NCBI GenBank assembly: GCA_003134435.1
Contig: PLBE01000091.1
Location: forward strand, 540-43,508
Length of the DNA stretch: 42,969 nt
DNA from: Acidobacteriaceae bacterium
GTDB lineage: Bacteria > Acidobacteriota > Terriglobia > Terriglobales > Acidobacteriaceae
Direction: 5' to 3'
Made by a program: the position numbers and the translations under genes
The notes under the pieces: generated by a model
Databases searched by the model: none
What the model saw: the letters and a program-made list of their open reading frames with translations, nothing else
What the model was told of the DNA's origin: nothing
Shown here: positions 15,553 through 23,690 of the stretch, piece after piece
How positions within the stretch are numbered: the stretch's first letter is position 1
Layout: each line of letters begins with the position of its first letter

Positions 15553-16927
15553 GGGACTCAAGCTTCTCTCTTGGAACGGTCAATCGAACCAGGGTTCCTT
15601 TGCCACCTTCACCGGGCGCGGGACGGACGAAGTCAACCGTACCGCCCATCAACTCCGCGCGTTCGCGCATCGCCACCAGGCCGATTCCCTGCTTGGCGGC
15701 GGGCGCGTCAAAACCCCTGCCGTGATCTTCGACTTCAACCTCCAACGCTCGCGGCATGAATCGAAGCCGCACCCAGGCCTCTTTCGCTCCCGAGTGCCGG
15801 GTCAAATTATTTAGAGCTTCCTGCACCACGCGATACACGTGAATGGCGGCGTTGCCATCAACGGGAAAAGACTCACCCGATTTTTCATAGGATACGTGAA
15901 TCCCCGCCTGCCTTTCCACTACCGGCAAATACCAGTCGAGTGTGCTCTCCAGGCCAGTCTCCTCCAGCATCACGGGATGCAGGGCCTGCGACAGGCTGCG
16001 CACTTTGTCCAGCGCGCTTTGCGTGATTTCACAAACTTCGCGTACTTCGGCGCGCAGTTCCGATTTTTCCGGAGCCTGGTTGCCTGCCCTCGTCAACATC
16101 ATCCCCACCGCCGTCAGAATCTGCCCAAACTCATCGTGCAATTCGCGCGAGATATGCCGCAACGTAGATTCCTGGGTGGCAATCAGCTTCTGGGCAAGTT
16201 CGCTGCGCTGCGCGGAAAGCGCCGCCAGTTGGGCAAACAAGCGGCGATTAGAACGGATCAGATAGAGGCTGGTAAAGAGAATGGCAATCAGGGTCGCAGT
16301 CAGGAACAAATACACCTGGCGCTGGACCCGGTCATAGATTTGTCCAATGCGCAGCGCAGCTTGCTCTTCACTTTCATTGTTCTGCACCAGCAACCTCGAC
16401 ACGGCGGTGCTCAGCGCTTCTTGCCGGGCTCGTAGAGAGATTTGAATCTGGATTCGGGCCTCCGCCTGCTTGGCGCCTTGAGCCAACACAAAAGTCCGAT
16501 CCGCGGCATCCCAAAACTGGCCGACAGAAGTCTCCAGGTAGCGCTCCTGTTCGGGGGTACGATTCACCGGCGCGACCTGTTGCTCCCGACGCAGCGCGTC
16601 ATCCAGGTCCGTCCGTACACGTTGGAATTGCGCCGACCATGCCGTCAGTGGATAGGGCTCGTCGTTGTCTAACATGTCGCGCATCGCCAGCGCCAGCGAA
16701 TTCAAGTCATTCTGAATGCGCAGCAATTGCAAAGAATCTTTCCGGTTGCGGTCCACCAGATTATTCTGCAATTCGCGCAAGCCGGAGAGCTGCCGCGTGA
16801 TGTATCCCGAGTAAACCACGACGGCCGCCAGCGTAATGATCAGCCCTAAGAATAGCTTTGGAGTCGGAGACCGATGGGGCGCAGGCGAACTGAACGCGGA
16901 CGAGCGTGGCACGCCCCGAGAATACAA
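15542..16927 (-). CDS. Membrane sensor histidine kinase, HisKA_3 type
   Basis: A 461-aa kinase. There are two membrane segments (about residues 25-45, LFLGLIITLAAVVVYSGYI; and about 210-230, VYLFLTATLIAILFTSLYLI). They bracket a ~165-residue mainly helical periplasmic sensor domain resembling CHASE3-like input domains. The dimerisation/phosphotransfer box is ISRELHDEFGQILTAVG, with phospho-His near 263. The HATPase domain has QEALNNLTRHSGA (N box), VEDHGRGFD (G1) and GIGLVAMRERAELMGG (G2). It lies directly between the selenoprotein gene (10-base gap) and its response regulator (overlap), strongly suggesting one unit that senses a redox- or ligand-linked signal. The stimulus is unknown. Confidence 0.94.
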   Translation of the reverse strand: MYSRGVPRSSAFSSPAPHRSPTPKLFLGLIITLAAVVVYSGYITRQLSGLRELQNNLVDRNRKDSLQLLRIQNDLNSLALAMRDMLDNDEPYPLTAWSAQFQRVRTDLDDALRREQQVAPVNRTPEQERYLETSVGQFWDAADRTFVLAQGAKQAEARIQIQISLRARQEALSTAVSRLLVQNNESEEQAALRIGQIYDRVQRQVYLFLTATLIAILFTSLYLIRSNRRLFAQLAALSAQRSELAQKLIATQESTLRHISRELHDEFGQILTAVGMMLTRAGNQAPEKSELRAEVREVCEITQSALDKVRSLSQALHPVMLEETGLESTLDWYLPVVERQAGIHVSYEKSGESFPVDGNAAIHVYRVVQEALNNLTRHSGAKEAWVRLRFMPRALEVEVEDHGRGFDAPAAKQGIGLVAMRERAELMGGTVDFVRPAPGEGGKGTLVRLTVPREKLESHGG

Positions 16928-16937
16928 CGCGGACCGC

Positions 16938-17684
16938 CTAATCTGCCAACCTCCCCAACGCCGCCCGCAATTCTTCAGACTTAAATCCGAAGGGTCCTGG
17001 TTTGGCCTTGTACGCGATGTGTCCTTGGGCGTCGATCAGGTAAAGCCGATCCGGCCAGCCCGTGTACGCTTGCTCGGTCGAGTTTCCGAATTGATCGATC
17101 ACCGCGGGAATCTGGATGCCCAACTTTCGCACGCAAGCTCCAGCCACCAGCGCACGCTCCTCTTCGTCCTTCGGGCTGGCAAAAACAACCTTGTCTTTGA
17201 CGTTGCTCTCCATCTGCCAAACGTCGCTGGGATGTGCTTCCGTGATGTACACGACCAGGAACGAGACCTTGGTTCCGTATTGCTCGTAGAGTTTATTGAG
17301 AGCGGGCACCTCCCGCCGGAAGGGCGGTCAAGTGTAGCTACCGAAAATCAGCACTACGGGGCGTCCTTGCGCGGTCAGTTGCGAAAGTCGCACTGAGGCG
17401 CTCTTGTCGAGCTTCATCAGCAGAAAGTCGGGCGCGGGATCACCAACGTGCAAATTGCCGGCACGAGCCTGGGTCCATAACGTCTCAAATGGGAAGAGCA
17501 AGAATGGGACCGGACCCGGCAATTTCGCCATGAAGTGCGCGAAGGCTTCCGGCGGCTGCCGCATGATTCGATAGAGCGCGCCGCACCCCAGCACCCATAA
17601 CAACAGAATCACGACAAACGTTCTGAACAGTATTCGCTTCGTCAACATCTCTCGAACCGTCAAGCACCCTCCGCCAATGAACAT
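16938..17684 (-). CDS. Deiodinase-like/thioredoxin-fold selenoprotein, TGA read as selenocysteine
   Basis: Two open stretches in the same frame (17684-17331 and 17327-16938) are separated only by a TGA at 17328-17330. Across it the product reads IFGSYT-U-PPFRREVPALN, the active-site motif of the iodothyronine-deiodinase-like redoxin family (GSxTUPPF). An N-terminal membrane anchor (FRTFVVILLLWVLGCGALY) precedes the thioredoxin fold, which continues on both sides: HVGDPAPDFLL before, VSFLVVYITEAHPSDVW and YTGWPDRLYLIDAQGHIAYK after. Total length is 248 residues including Sec (about residue 119). Starts are uncertain: ATG 17684, TTG 17663 with GGAGG upstream, or ATG 17648. A SECIS-like hairpin follows the TGA. 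The likely role is a membrane-tethered thiol/selenol oxidoreductase facing the periplasm. No iodothyronine chemistry is claimed. Confidence 0.85.
17301..17317 (-). promoter_or_regulatory. Bacterial SECIS-like hairpin for selenocysteine insertion
   Basis: On the minus strand, 16 bases after the TGA, GGCGGG (17317-17312) pairs with CCCGCU (17306-17301). This gives five Watson-Crick pairs plus a G-U pair, enclosing the loop AGGUG. Loop sequence and distance mirror the Escherichia coli fdhF SECIS (17 bases, loop AGGUCU), where SelB contacts the GGU. This supports recoding rather than termination. Confidence 0.75.
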
Positions 17685-17685
17685 A

Positions 17686-17711
17686 GGGACAACCTGTCCC
17701 AGCCGTCCCTA
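17686..17711. repeat. REP-like palindrome between the TonB receptor and selenoprotein genes
   Basis: GGGACA-ACC-TGTCCC (17686-17700) followed by AGCCGTCCC. On the minus strand it reads GGGACGGCTGGGACA, sharing GGGACGGCT with the palindrome at 13143-13164. It may attenuate or pause transcription between the two genes. Confidence 0.5.
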
Positions 17712-17713
17712 AC

Positions 17714-20700
17714 TTAGAACAGGAACTTCAATGCCACTTGGATTTTCCTCTGACTTACATCCGATTGGATTTGGCCAAAGGTGGGCGATTCAATATCGCT
17801 GACTGGCAAACGGAAATTGGTGTGGTTCAGCACGTTGAAAAACTCGCCCCGAAACTGAAATTCTTTCGATTCCGTCAGTCGAATGTTTTTGAACGCCGAG
17901 AAATCCCAATTCACATACCCCGGGCCCTGGACCGCGTTGCGCCCTTCATCCCCGAACTGCTCGACGGGAGAATTCGGATCCTGGGTTATTTTCTGGAACG
18001 CGCTTACGTTGAACCATTCCGCCGCAGTACGCGGCCCCGAGTTTGGATTCCCAACAACGTTGGGCCGGTTGCTGGAAAACCCAGAGATCTCCGGCGCCTG
18101 CCCCTGCAGTGAAACATCGTTCGAGTCGAATACCGTGAAAGGTGTGCCGCTCATCGCCGTCAAGATTCCATTCAACTGCCAGTTGCCCATCGCCTTGCCG
18201 TACCAGTTGCTCGAATGCTGCAAAAAGGGTAGGGCCCACTGATAACTCAGGACGAAACGATGCCGGGCATCGAACATGGACCGTCCGCGCTCCGCCGCGA
18301 GATCGAAGGGATCCTGGGCCAGATCGTTCTCTCCCGCCACGGGCTGAGAAGCCGACCCTGTGATATTAAAAGAGGAGATGTCATCGATGGAATGCGACCA
18401 CGTATAGGACACGAGGAGAGACAGACCGTGGCTGAAGCGCTTTCGCAGGCTGGCCTCCAGAGCGTTGTAGCTGGAATTGGCGATGCTGGCGATTTCGCCC
18501 ACCGAACTATAAATGCAGTTTGTCGGTTGCTCCAGGGTGCATCCGGAATAGAGACGACGCTCGTTTACGTTGTCCGCCGCCGTTGTCGAGTTTGGGTTGC
18601 CATTTGCATCGAAGCCTGGAACATACACTGGCGGATTGCCCTCGATGAATCGCGGCAATCTTACACCGGTAGTGCCCACATACCCGACTTGCAATAGCCA
18701 GTCCACGCCAAATGACCGTTGCACATTCAGATTCCAATCCTGCGCGTAGGGTAGATGCAGGCTGCGCGAGACGACCAGCAACGTCATCGGCTCAGGGAAA
18801 GGCACTCCGAAAGGATCGGGGCTATAAAACGGATTGGCAAATGAGTTCACCGGGAAACCCAACTGCAGGGTCTTCAAGTAAGGAGGTGTGCTGATGGGAT
18901 CCTGCAGCGGGCCGCCCTGTCCAGTGTAGTAAGGCTCGTAGAAGATTCCGTAGGCGGCGCTGACTACCATTTTCGAGTCGCCCCGCGGATCCCACGCAAC
19001 CCCTAATCGTGGAGCGAAGGCGGTTTTCTCAACATGGATCAAACCGGCCGGCACACCGGGATCGCCGGGATAGAGCAACCCCGCCGGAGCGCCGGGAATC
19101 ACCCTCGATTGCGCCCCGGGAACAAACAGATTCACACGGTTCTTGTTCTCGGTGGCGGGAAAAGGCAACTCGTAGCGGAGTCCAAAGTTCAACGTCAGAT
19201 GGGAAGTGACTTTGTATGTATCCTGGCCGTAGAGATCGACGGCCCGATCGCGGATCTCGCGACCAAAATCGCCTCCGCCTTGCAGAAACACCACCGGTTG
19301 CCCTTCCAGGAAGCTGGCAAATGGGTCGCTGAAGGGAAAGCCCGCGAATACAAAGAAGCCGTTGGTGGCGATACCCTGCAAAGCATTCATCTGGTCGCGC
19401 CGGTACCCTCCGCCAAATTTCAGTTCGTGGCGGCCCTGGATCCTGCTCAGAGTGCCGGAGAGATCAAACGTGTTTTGAAACGTGTCGCGGGGTCCTGTAA
19501 TCGGGTCGCCAACCGAGGAGTAACCCGACACCTGCACGAACGGCGGCCCGACAGCCGAAGCCAATGTGGGATCGTACTGAAAACCCAACTGCGACGGCGA
19601 CTCGTGATTGAGATGCTCGCCCAGCAGGAACTTATTGCGCAGATATGAAAAACGCATGATGCCGATTGTGGCCGGCGAAAATACGTGGGTCTCCTGCACA
19701 ACAAAGTTTTGGGCGCGATCGTCTTCGCCCACGGGAAAACCGGGGACATTTGCGCCTGCGGTCGAAAGTGGATCCGTCGTTGGACCGCCGCTAAACATGT
19801 AGCGGAAATTCAACGTATCCGCATGAGATAAATAATGGTCGACGCGAAATCCGAATTGGTCGTTGCTCTGGCTTAGCGTCTGCGTGGTTATAAAACCATT
19901 GAACCCGTCATTCGGCATCGGGAAAAAGGGCAGGACATTCGCGGCGGTTGGATCGATATAGGTTAGCTGGTTGTTGGGGACCGGTTGGCCAGTCAAGTAA
20001 TTGATAAGTGGCGCTACCTCCGCGAAGTTGCCTTGCCTTTCAGCCAGCGAGGGCACGGTTGCACCAACGGTTTCGCCCTGCCGGTTTCGGAAGCCTTCGT
20101 AATATCCGAAAACAAAAGTCTTGTCCTTAAAAATCGGGCCGCCAAACGTGGCGCCAAACTGGTTTTGCTTCAGGGGCTGGACGCTGCGCGAGAAAGAGTC
20201 GGCCGCGTCCATCGCGTCATTGCGCAGAAACTCCCAGAGAGCGCCATGAAATGCATTGGTTCCGGAGCGCGTGATGATATTGGTGGTCGAACCTGTGTTC
20301 CGTCCGAACTCCGCGTTCGCGTTGTGGGAGAGAATCTTGAACTCGGCGATGGCGTCGATCGGTGGTTTCAGAACGAAACCCGCGTCCACTGCGTTCACAT
20401 TGTCAGCACCGTCGATCAGAAAATTGTTCGACTCCGGCCGTTGTCCGTCGACGGCATAGGCCTGACCGTCGCGCGCGGATCCTCCAGCCTCCAGCAGTCC
20501 AGGGGTCAAGGGCATGACACCAGGCTGAAGCGTCCCCAACTGGAAGAAGTTGCGCCCGTCGAGCGGCAGATCGAGAATCTCGCGCTGCATCACGGTTTCT
20601 CCGAGGCTGCTGACCGTGCTTTGCACTAACTGGGCATCCGCCTTGACTTCAACTTGCTGCGTCTCCGCGCCCAGCTTGAGGTGTACGTTGACCGTCGCAG

Positions 20701-21004
20701 TCTGGTTCACGCCCAGAGTAATTCCTTCCTGCCGATACTTTTGGTAGCCCTTGGCTTCAACTCGAATTTGGTAATGGCCGATCGGCAATTCGAGGAGGAC
20801 ATACTCGCCCCCACGATTCGTAGTTGCCGAGCGCTCGAGCCCGGTTTCGTTTTGTTGAGCCACGACCACGGCTGACTGGAGCACGGCGCCGCTGGGGTCA
20901 ACCACGGTGCCGCGAATGCTTCCGGTGATTTGCTGCGCAGCAACCTGCATACCTGCAAGTAACAATGTAAGCAGCATGCAAGCCAAGCTGTTTCTGTAGA
21001 TCAC
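17714..21004 (-). CDS. TonB-dependent receptor, Oar-like, with carboxypeptidase-regulatory domain
   Basis: An outer-membrane transporter of nearly 1100 aa. The signal peptide (NSLACMLLTLLLAGMQVAAQ) fits a GTG start at 21004 with AGGAG upstream; a longer frame begins at a GTG at 21034. The residues after cleavage (ITGSIRGTVVDPSGAVLQSA, then LELPIGHYQIRVEAKGYQKY) form a CarboxypepD_reg β-sandwich. The plug follows (LPLDGRNFFQLGTLQPGVMP, NNFLIDGADNVNAVDAGFVL, GRNTGSTTNIITRSGTNAFH), then the 22-strand barrel ending QRKIQVALKFLF with terminal Phe. This Oar-like class is abundant in Acidobacteria and takes up large, often carbohydrate-related ligands. It is first in the minus-strand unit with the selenoprotein, two-component system and CRTAC1 protein. 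Confidence 0.95.
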   Translation of the reverse strand: MIYRNSLACMLLTLLLAGMQVAAQQITGSIRGTVVDPSGAVLQSAVVVAQQNETGLERSATTNRGGEYVLLELPIGHYQIRVEAKGYQKYRQEGITLGVNQTATVNVHLKLGAETQQVEVKADAQLVQSTVSSLGETVMQREILDLPLDGRNFFQLGTLQPGVMPLTPGLLEAGGSARDGQAYAVDGQRPESNNFLIDGADNVNAVDAGFVLKPPIDAIAEFKILSHNANAEFGRNTGSTTNIITRSGTNAFHGALWEFLRNDAMDAADSFSRSVQPLKQNQFGATFGGPIFKDKTFVFGYYEGFRNRQGETVGATVPSLAERQGNFAEVAPLINYLTGQPVPNNQLTYIDPTAANVLPFFPMPNDGFNGFITTQTLSQSNDQFGFRVDHYLSHADTLNFRYMFSGGPTTDPLSTAGANVPGFPVGEDDRAQNFVVQETHVFSPATIGIMRFSYLRNKFLLGEHLNHESPSQLGFQYDPTLASAVGPPFVQVSGYSSVGDPITGPRDTFQNTFDLSGTLSRIQGRHELKFGGGYRRDQMNALQGIATNGFFVFAGFPFSDPFASFLEGQPVVFLQGGGDFGREIRDRAVDLYGQDTYKVTSHLTLNFGLRYELPFPATENKNRVNLFVPGAQSRVIPGAPAGLLYPGDPGVPAGLIHVEKTAFAPRLGVAWDPRGDSKMVVSAAYGIFYEPYYTGQGGPLQDPISTPPYLKTLQLGFPVNSFANPFYSPDPFGVPFPEPMTLLVVSRSLHLPYAQDWNLNVQRSFGVDWLLQVGYVGTTGVRLPRFIEGNPPVYVPGFDANGNPNSTTAADNVNERRLYSGCTLEQPTNCIYSSVGEIASIANSSYNALEASLRKRFSHGLSLLVSYTWSHSIDDISSFNITGSASQPVAGENDLAQDPFDLAAERGRSMFDARHRFVLSYQWALPFLQHSSNWYGKAMGNWQLNGILTAMSGTPFTVFDSNDVSLQGQAPEISGFSSNRPNVVGNPNSGPRTAAEWFNVSAFQKITQDPNSPVEQFGDEGRNAVQGPGYVNWDFSAFKNIRLTESKEFQFRGEFFNVLNHTNFRLPVSDIESPTFGQIQSDVSQRKIQVALKFLF

Positions 21005-21236
21005 GCAGTTCCCCACTCCTGGCAAATAGTTCACGTTGCTCGATTAGGCTCCCCACGAACGTGTAAATCTGCGCGAAGAAATTTAACAACCAGTGAAGTG
21101 CCGTGATTATAGGGAGACACACCTGTAGGTCAATAATGCGAAAGAAGTATGTTGGACGGGCTGCAGGGGTACGCTCAGGTTCGGCTTGGCATTATCCGAC
21201 AACTGCCGTCTCGGGACGAATATCTTCCGGCGAGTG

Positions 21237-21252
21237 TGAGCAATCTTGCTCA
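21237..21252. promoter_or_regulatory. Perfect dyad TGAGCAA-TC-TTGCTCA
   Basis: A 7-bp perfect inverted repeat with a 2-base centre lies in the gap between the TonB receptor (start 21004, minus) and the small plus-strand gene at 21360. Spacing fits an operator for a dimeric regulator acting on either gene. No known regulator site is matched, and no paired promoter boxes were identified. Confidence 0.4.
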
Positions 21253-21359
21253 GAATAAACGGCTCTGATGTGTCATCGTCAGGATTGAGATGCGGAGAGG
21301 GATGCCCTCCTCAAGAGCCGTTGTGCCGCTTGGGAAGAAAGAACGAAGGTAAATACCTC

Positions 21360-21572
21360 ATGGAGCGCGCTATTCGTCGGTTCCGCGATCGTTTTCGCAG
21401 GCGGCTGGCTTCGTTGACGGCGTCCGTCTCAAAGATGTTTGCGTCAGTCACACCACCGGTTCGTGGTTTCGCGTCACAAAGAATGTGCCCGTTCTGCGGA
21501 CTCATTACGTCTCGGTCCAAGTCGTCATGCCTGGAATGTGGCAAGTCGCTGGCCCCAGCCACGCCAAGATGA
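21360..21572 (+). CDS. Small zinc-ribbon protein, 70 aa
   Basis: The preferred start is the ATG at 21360 (GAAGG upstream), giving MERAIRRFRDRFRRRLASLT. A longer open frame from 21246 has no ribosome-binding site. The C-terminal CPFCGLITSRSKSSCLECGK holds two CxxC knuckles 10 residues apart, a typical zinc-ribbon spacing. The N-terminal half is strongly basic, suggesting nucleic-acid or ribosome contact. It lies upstream of the mini membrane protein on the same strand. Function is unknown. Confidence 0.5.
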   Translation: MERAIRRFRDRFRRRLASLTASVSKMFASVTPPVRGFASQRMCPFCGLITSRSKSSCLECGKSLAPATPR

Positions 21573-21646
21573 AGGTAAGAAGCAAGAGAGAAAATGAGTC
21601 CAGCGATACTAATATCTGGACCATCGGGTTTTTGAAGGAGATCAAT

Positions 21647-21793
21647 ATGCTTTGGACAATTGTCGTTGTGCTTCTAATTCTGTGGCTTCTTGGTTTCAGC
21701 CTCCACATCGCCGGCGGTTTGATTCACTTGCTGCTGGTGGTCGCGCTGGTCGTGCTGGTAATTAACCTGGTAAGCGGCCGGAGGGTCGCATAG
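21647..21793 (+). CDS. Lmo0937-family small membrane protein
   Basis: A 48-aa protein beginning at 21647 with AAGGAG seven bases upstream, so this start is firm even though a longer frame exists upstream. The sequence is almost all membrane: MLWTIVVVLLILWLLGFSLH and LIHLLLVVALVVLVINLVSG form two hydrophobic helices joined by a HIAGG turn, with a short RR tail. This is the Lmo0937-type mini membrane protein widespread in stress-associated loci. Function is not known. The gene is convergent with the Crp/Fnr regulator. Confidence 0.85.
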   Translation: MLWTIVVVLLILWLLGFSLHIAGGLIHLLLVVALVVLVINLVSGRRVA

Positions 21794-21805
21794 GGAGCGA
21801 GAGCG

Positions 21806-22486
21806 CTAGTCATGAAGAACGACACTAAGAAGAGAGCTGTGCACTTGCAAACCGCCCTCCGAACCGCCAGAGTAATCGACAAACCCGAGTTTCCTGAACC
21901 GGTTCATGAAGAAGCTCACTCGCGATCGAGTGGTCCCAACCATTTCGGCCAAAGTCTCCTGACTGATTCTAGGAACCACCGCCTCGGGTACACCTTCCTT
22001 ACCAAAATGGGCGAGCAGAAGAAGCACTCGAGCCAGCCGTTTTTCGCTGGAGTTAAACAACTGGTCAATGAGATCTTCTTCATAGCGGATGTTCCGCGCC
22101 AGCAAACATGCCACGAACATATCTGAAAACGCATGTTCTCTGTGTAAAGCCTTTATCATTGCTTTCTTTTCGATCCGCAGAATTACGCAATCAGTCATAG
22201 CCGTCGCGCATCCCATGCGCAAGGCTTGACCGGCCAACGCGCCCTCGCCAAAGAAGCTGCTGTCGGTTAGCACGCCGATAGTCGCTTCCCTTCCTGTCTG
22301 CGAGACGACGGTCAGCTTCACATTGCCTTGTTGAATATAAAAGACCGCATCCGCTATATCCCCCTGGGCGAAGATAACCTGCTTCCTCGCGAATTTCAGG
22401 TACTTCCTACCCTCACCAATAGTGGCGAGGAAGGTAGCGGGATTGAATACACGCGGTCTGCGATTCGATGCTGAGCGAGTGCCCAC
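21806..22486 (-). CDS. Crp/Fnr family transcriptional regulator
   Basis: A 226-aa regulator. The N-terminal cyclic-nucleotide-binding fold (FARKQVIFAQGDIADAVFYI, then GREATIGVLTDSSFFGEGAL) is followed by the long dimerisation helix (MFVACLLARNIRYEEDLIDQ). The C-terminal winged helix (ISQETLAEMVGTTRSRVSFF) has a TTRSRVS recognition helix. No Fe-S cysteine cluster like that of FNR is apparent, and phosphate-cassette residues are weakly conserved, so the ligand is unclear. The start is a GTG at 22486; a later start would shorten only the disordered tail. Its targets may include the adjoining divergent region 22487-22795. Confidence 0.92.
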   Translation of the reverse strand: MGTRSASNRRPRVFNPATFLATIGEGRKYLKFARKQVIFAQGDIADAVFYIQQGNVKLTVVSQTGREATIGVLTDSSFFGEGALAGQALRMGCATAMTDCVILRIEKKAMIKALHREHAFSDMFVACLLARNIRYEEDLIDQLFNSSEKRLARVLLLLAHFGKEGVPEAVVPRISQETLAEMVGTTRSRVSFFMNRFRKLGFVDYSGGSEGGLQVHSSLLSVVLHD

Positions 22487-22795
22487 AGATTATGATTCTA
22501 CAGCTTTGTGCGACAGAGAACACAACTACGTTCGTTATTGGTCGCCAAGTCTTGAGATCCCTTTTTTAGGCTTTCTCTGTCGCTAAATGCCTTTCGGGAT
22601 GAAATTCCCTTCGGCGAGCCCCGGTGTCACGTTCGCAATCTTTCGTGGTTTGGCACCACAACTGGGGCACCGACTAATCAAGGTTGAGTCCGTCACCGCT
22701 TTCATAACCACCTAATGCAGTATTGCCAGTCGCCGCGAATCGAAGATATGGGATAGCGCATCCAAGCATGCAGACTAGCCAGATGCATTGCGCGC
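22487..22795. other. Intergenic region between the Crp/Fnr gene and a 62-aa gene
   Basis: About 310 bases. No gene, tRNA or clear repeat was found. It holds the upstream regions of two divergent genes. No confident FNR-type (TTGAT-N4-ATCAA) box was seen. Confidence 0.5.
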
Positions 22796-22984
22796 ATGTC
22801 GGTCTTCGACGAGAAATATCGGGTAGTGGCCATTAAGAATGACCGCTTGGTCATCCGGGGGATACTCAGCGGCTCCGTGCTAACCATCATCAACCCCGAG
22901 CCCGAGACTCCTCTTACAGAAGCGGACTATCCGGTTGGGAAATTGATCGCGCTGAGTGACCCATCCACCACGCCTTTGAATTAG
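22796..22984 (+). CDS. Hypothetical small protein, 62 aa
   Basis: Encodes MSVFDEKYRVVAIKNDRLVI, then RGILSGSVLTIINPEPETPL and DYPVGKLIALSDPST. The alternating hydrophobic pattern suggests a small all-β fold. No ribosome-binding site is visible and no domain is assigned, but the composition is protein-like and not a shadow of another gene. It lies alone between the Crp/Fnr regulator and the deaminase gene. Function is unknown. Confidence 0.5.
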   Translation: MSVFDEKYRVVAIKNDRLVIRGILSGSVLTIINPEPETPLTEADYPVGKLIALSDPSTTPLN

Positions 22985-23055
22985 ACCTGCGATTTCCGTC
23001 AACCAGGAAGCGCTTTATGCGCCTCCCGTGCGGCGCGATTAGGCCGCGGAGTCTC

Positions 23056-23083
23056 TGAAAGCGCACCTCCAAGAGCGCTTTCA
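23056..23083 (-). terminator. Perfect 9-bp hairpin overlapping the guaD-like stop codon
   Basis: TGAAAGCGC (23056-23064) and GCGCTTTCA (23075-23083) form a perfect stem with a 10-base loop directly at the end of the deaminase gene. There is no T-run, so this is only a possible terminator or RNA stabiliser. Confidence 0.5.
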
Positions 23084-23566
23084 ATAGCGGATCCTGCCGG
23101 GATGTTGCTCCCATTCTCGAAATGCCACCAGCGCCTCCTCGCGCATCATCTGGATCATGGGAATCTCGCGCTCGGCGCGAGGCTGCGTGATCTCCGCATA
23201 AATAGCGGAGTCATCAAAGCCGACTTTGGCCGCATCCGTCGCGAGATTACCAAAGTAAACTCTGTCGATCCGGGCCCAGTAGATCGCGCCCAGACACATG
23301 GGGCAGGGCTCACAGGACGTGTAGAGGACGCATCCCCGCAACTCGAAACAACCAAATCTCTGGCACGCCTGTCGGATCGCCAGCACTTCAGCATGCGCCG
23401 TGGGATCATTGGTGGCCGTGACTTGGTTGGCTGCTTCCGCGACAACAATGCCTTCTCTGACGATGACGCTGCCAAAAGGCCCGCCACATCCAGCGCGGAC
23501 GTTTTCAACCGAAAGCTGAATGGCGCGGGCCATGAAAGCGTTGTCGATATGGCTTCGTTCCGTCAT
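23081..23566 (-). CDS. guaD: Nucleoside/nucleobase deaminase, GuaD-like
   Basis: A 161-aa cytidine-deaminase-fold enzyme. The zinc site is DPTAHAEVLAIR (HAE) plus TSCEPCPMCLGAIYWA (PCxxC). The sequence after it (GFDDSAIYAEI, and the ending WEQHPGRIRY) resembles the Bacillus guanine deaminase family, which converts guanine to xanthine, rather than TadA tRNA deaminases. A broader nucleobase specificity is possible. It is one of three deaminases in 2.4 kb and probably works in purine salvage or catabolism. The start at the ATG 23566 lacks an obvious ribosome-binding site. Confidence 0.8.
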   Translation of the reverse strand: MTERSHIDNAFMARAIQLSVENVRAGCGGPFGSVIVREGIVVAEAANQVTATNDPTAHAEVLAIRQACQRFGCFELRGCVLYTSCEPCPMCLGAIYWARIDRVYFGNLATDAAKVGFDDSAIYAEITQPRAEREIPMIQMMREEALVAFREWEQHPGRIRY

Positions 23567-23690
23567 TGCGTAGTCGCAAAGGCCGTGCTGATCTCAGCTA
23601 CCCGTCTACAGTCACCGTCCGCTCGTGCCGCAAAAACCCTGGCGACGATCTGTAAGTAATTCCTCACTCACGTTGGAATGTCGTCGGATT

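Noticed and set aside
19034-19648. 204-aa and neighbouring plus-strand frames within the TonB receptor gene
   Set aside because: Antisense shadows of the barrel domain; no motif or ribosome-binding site.
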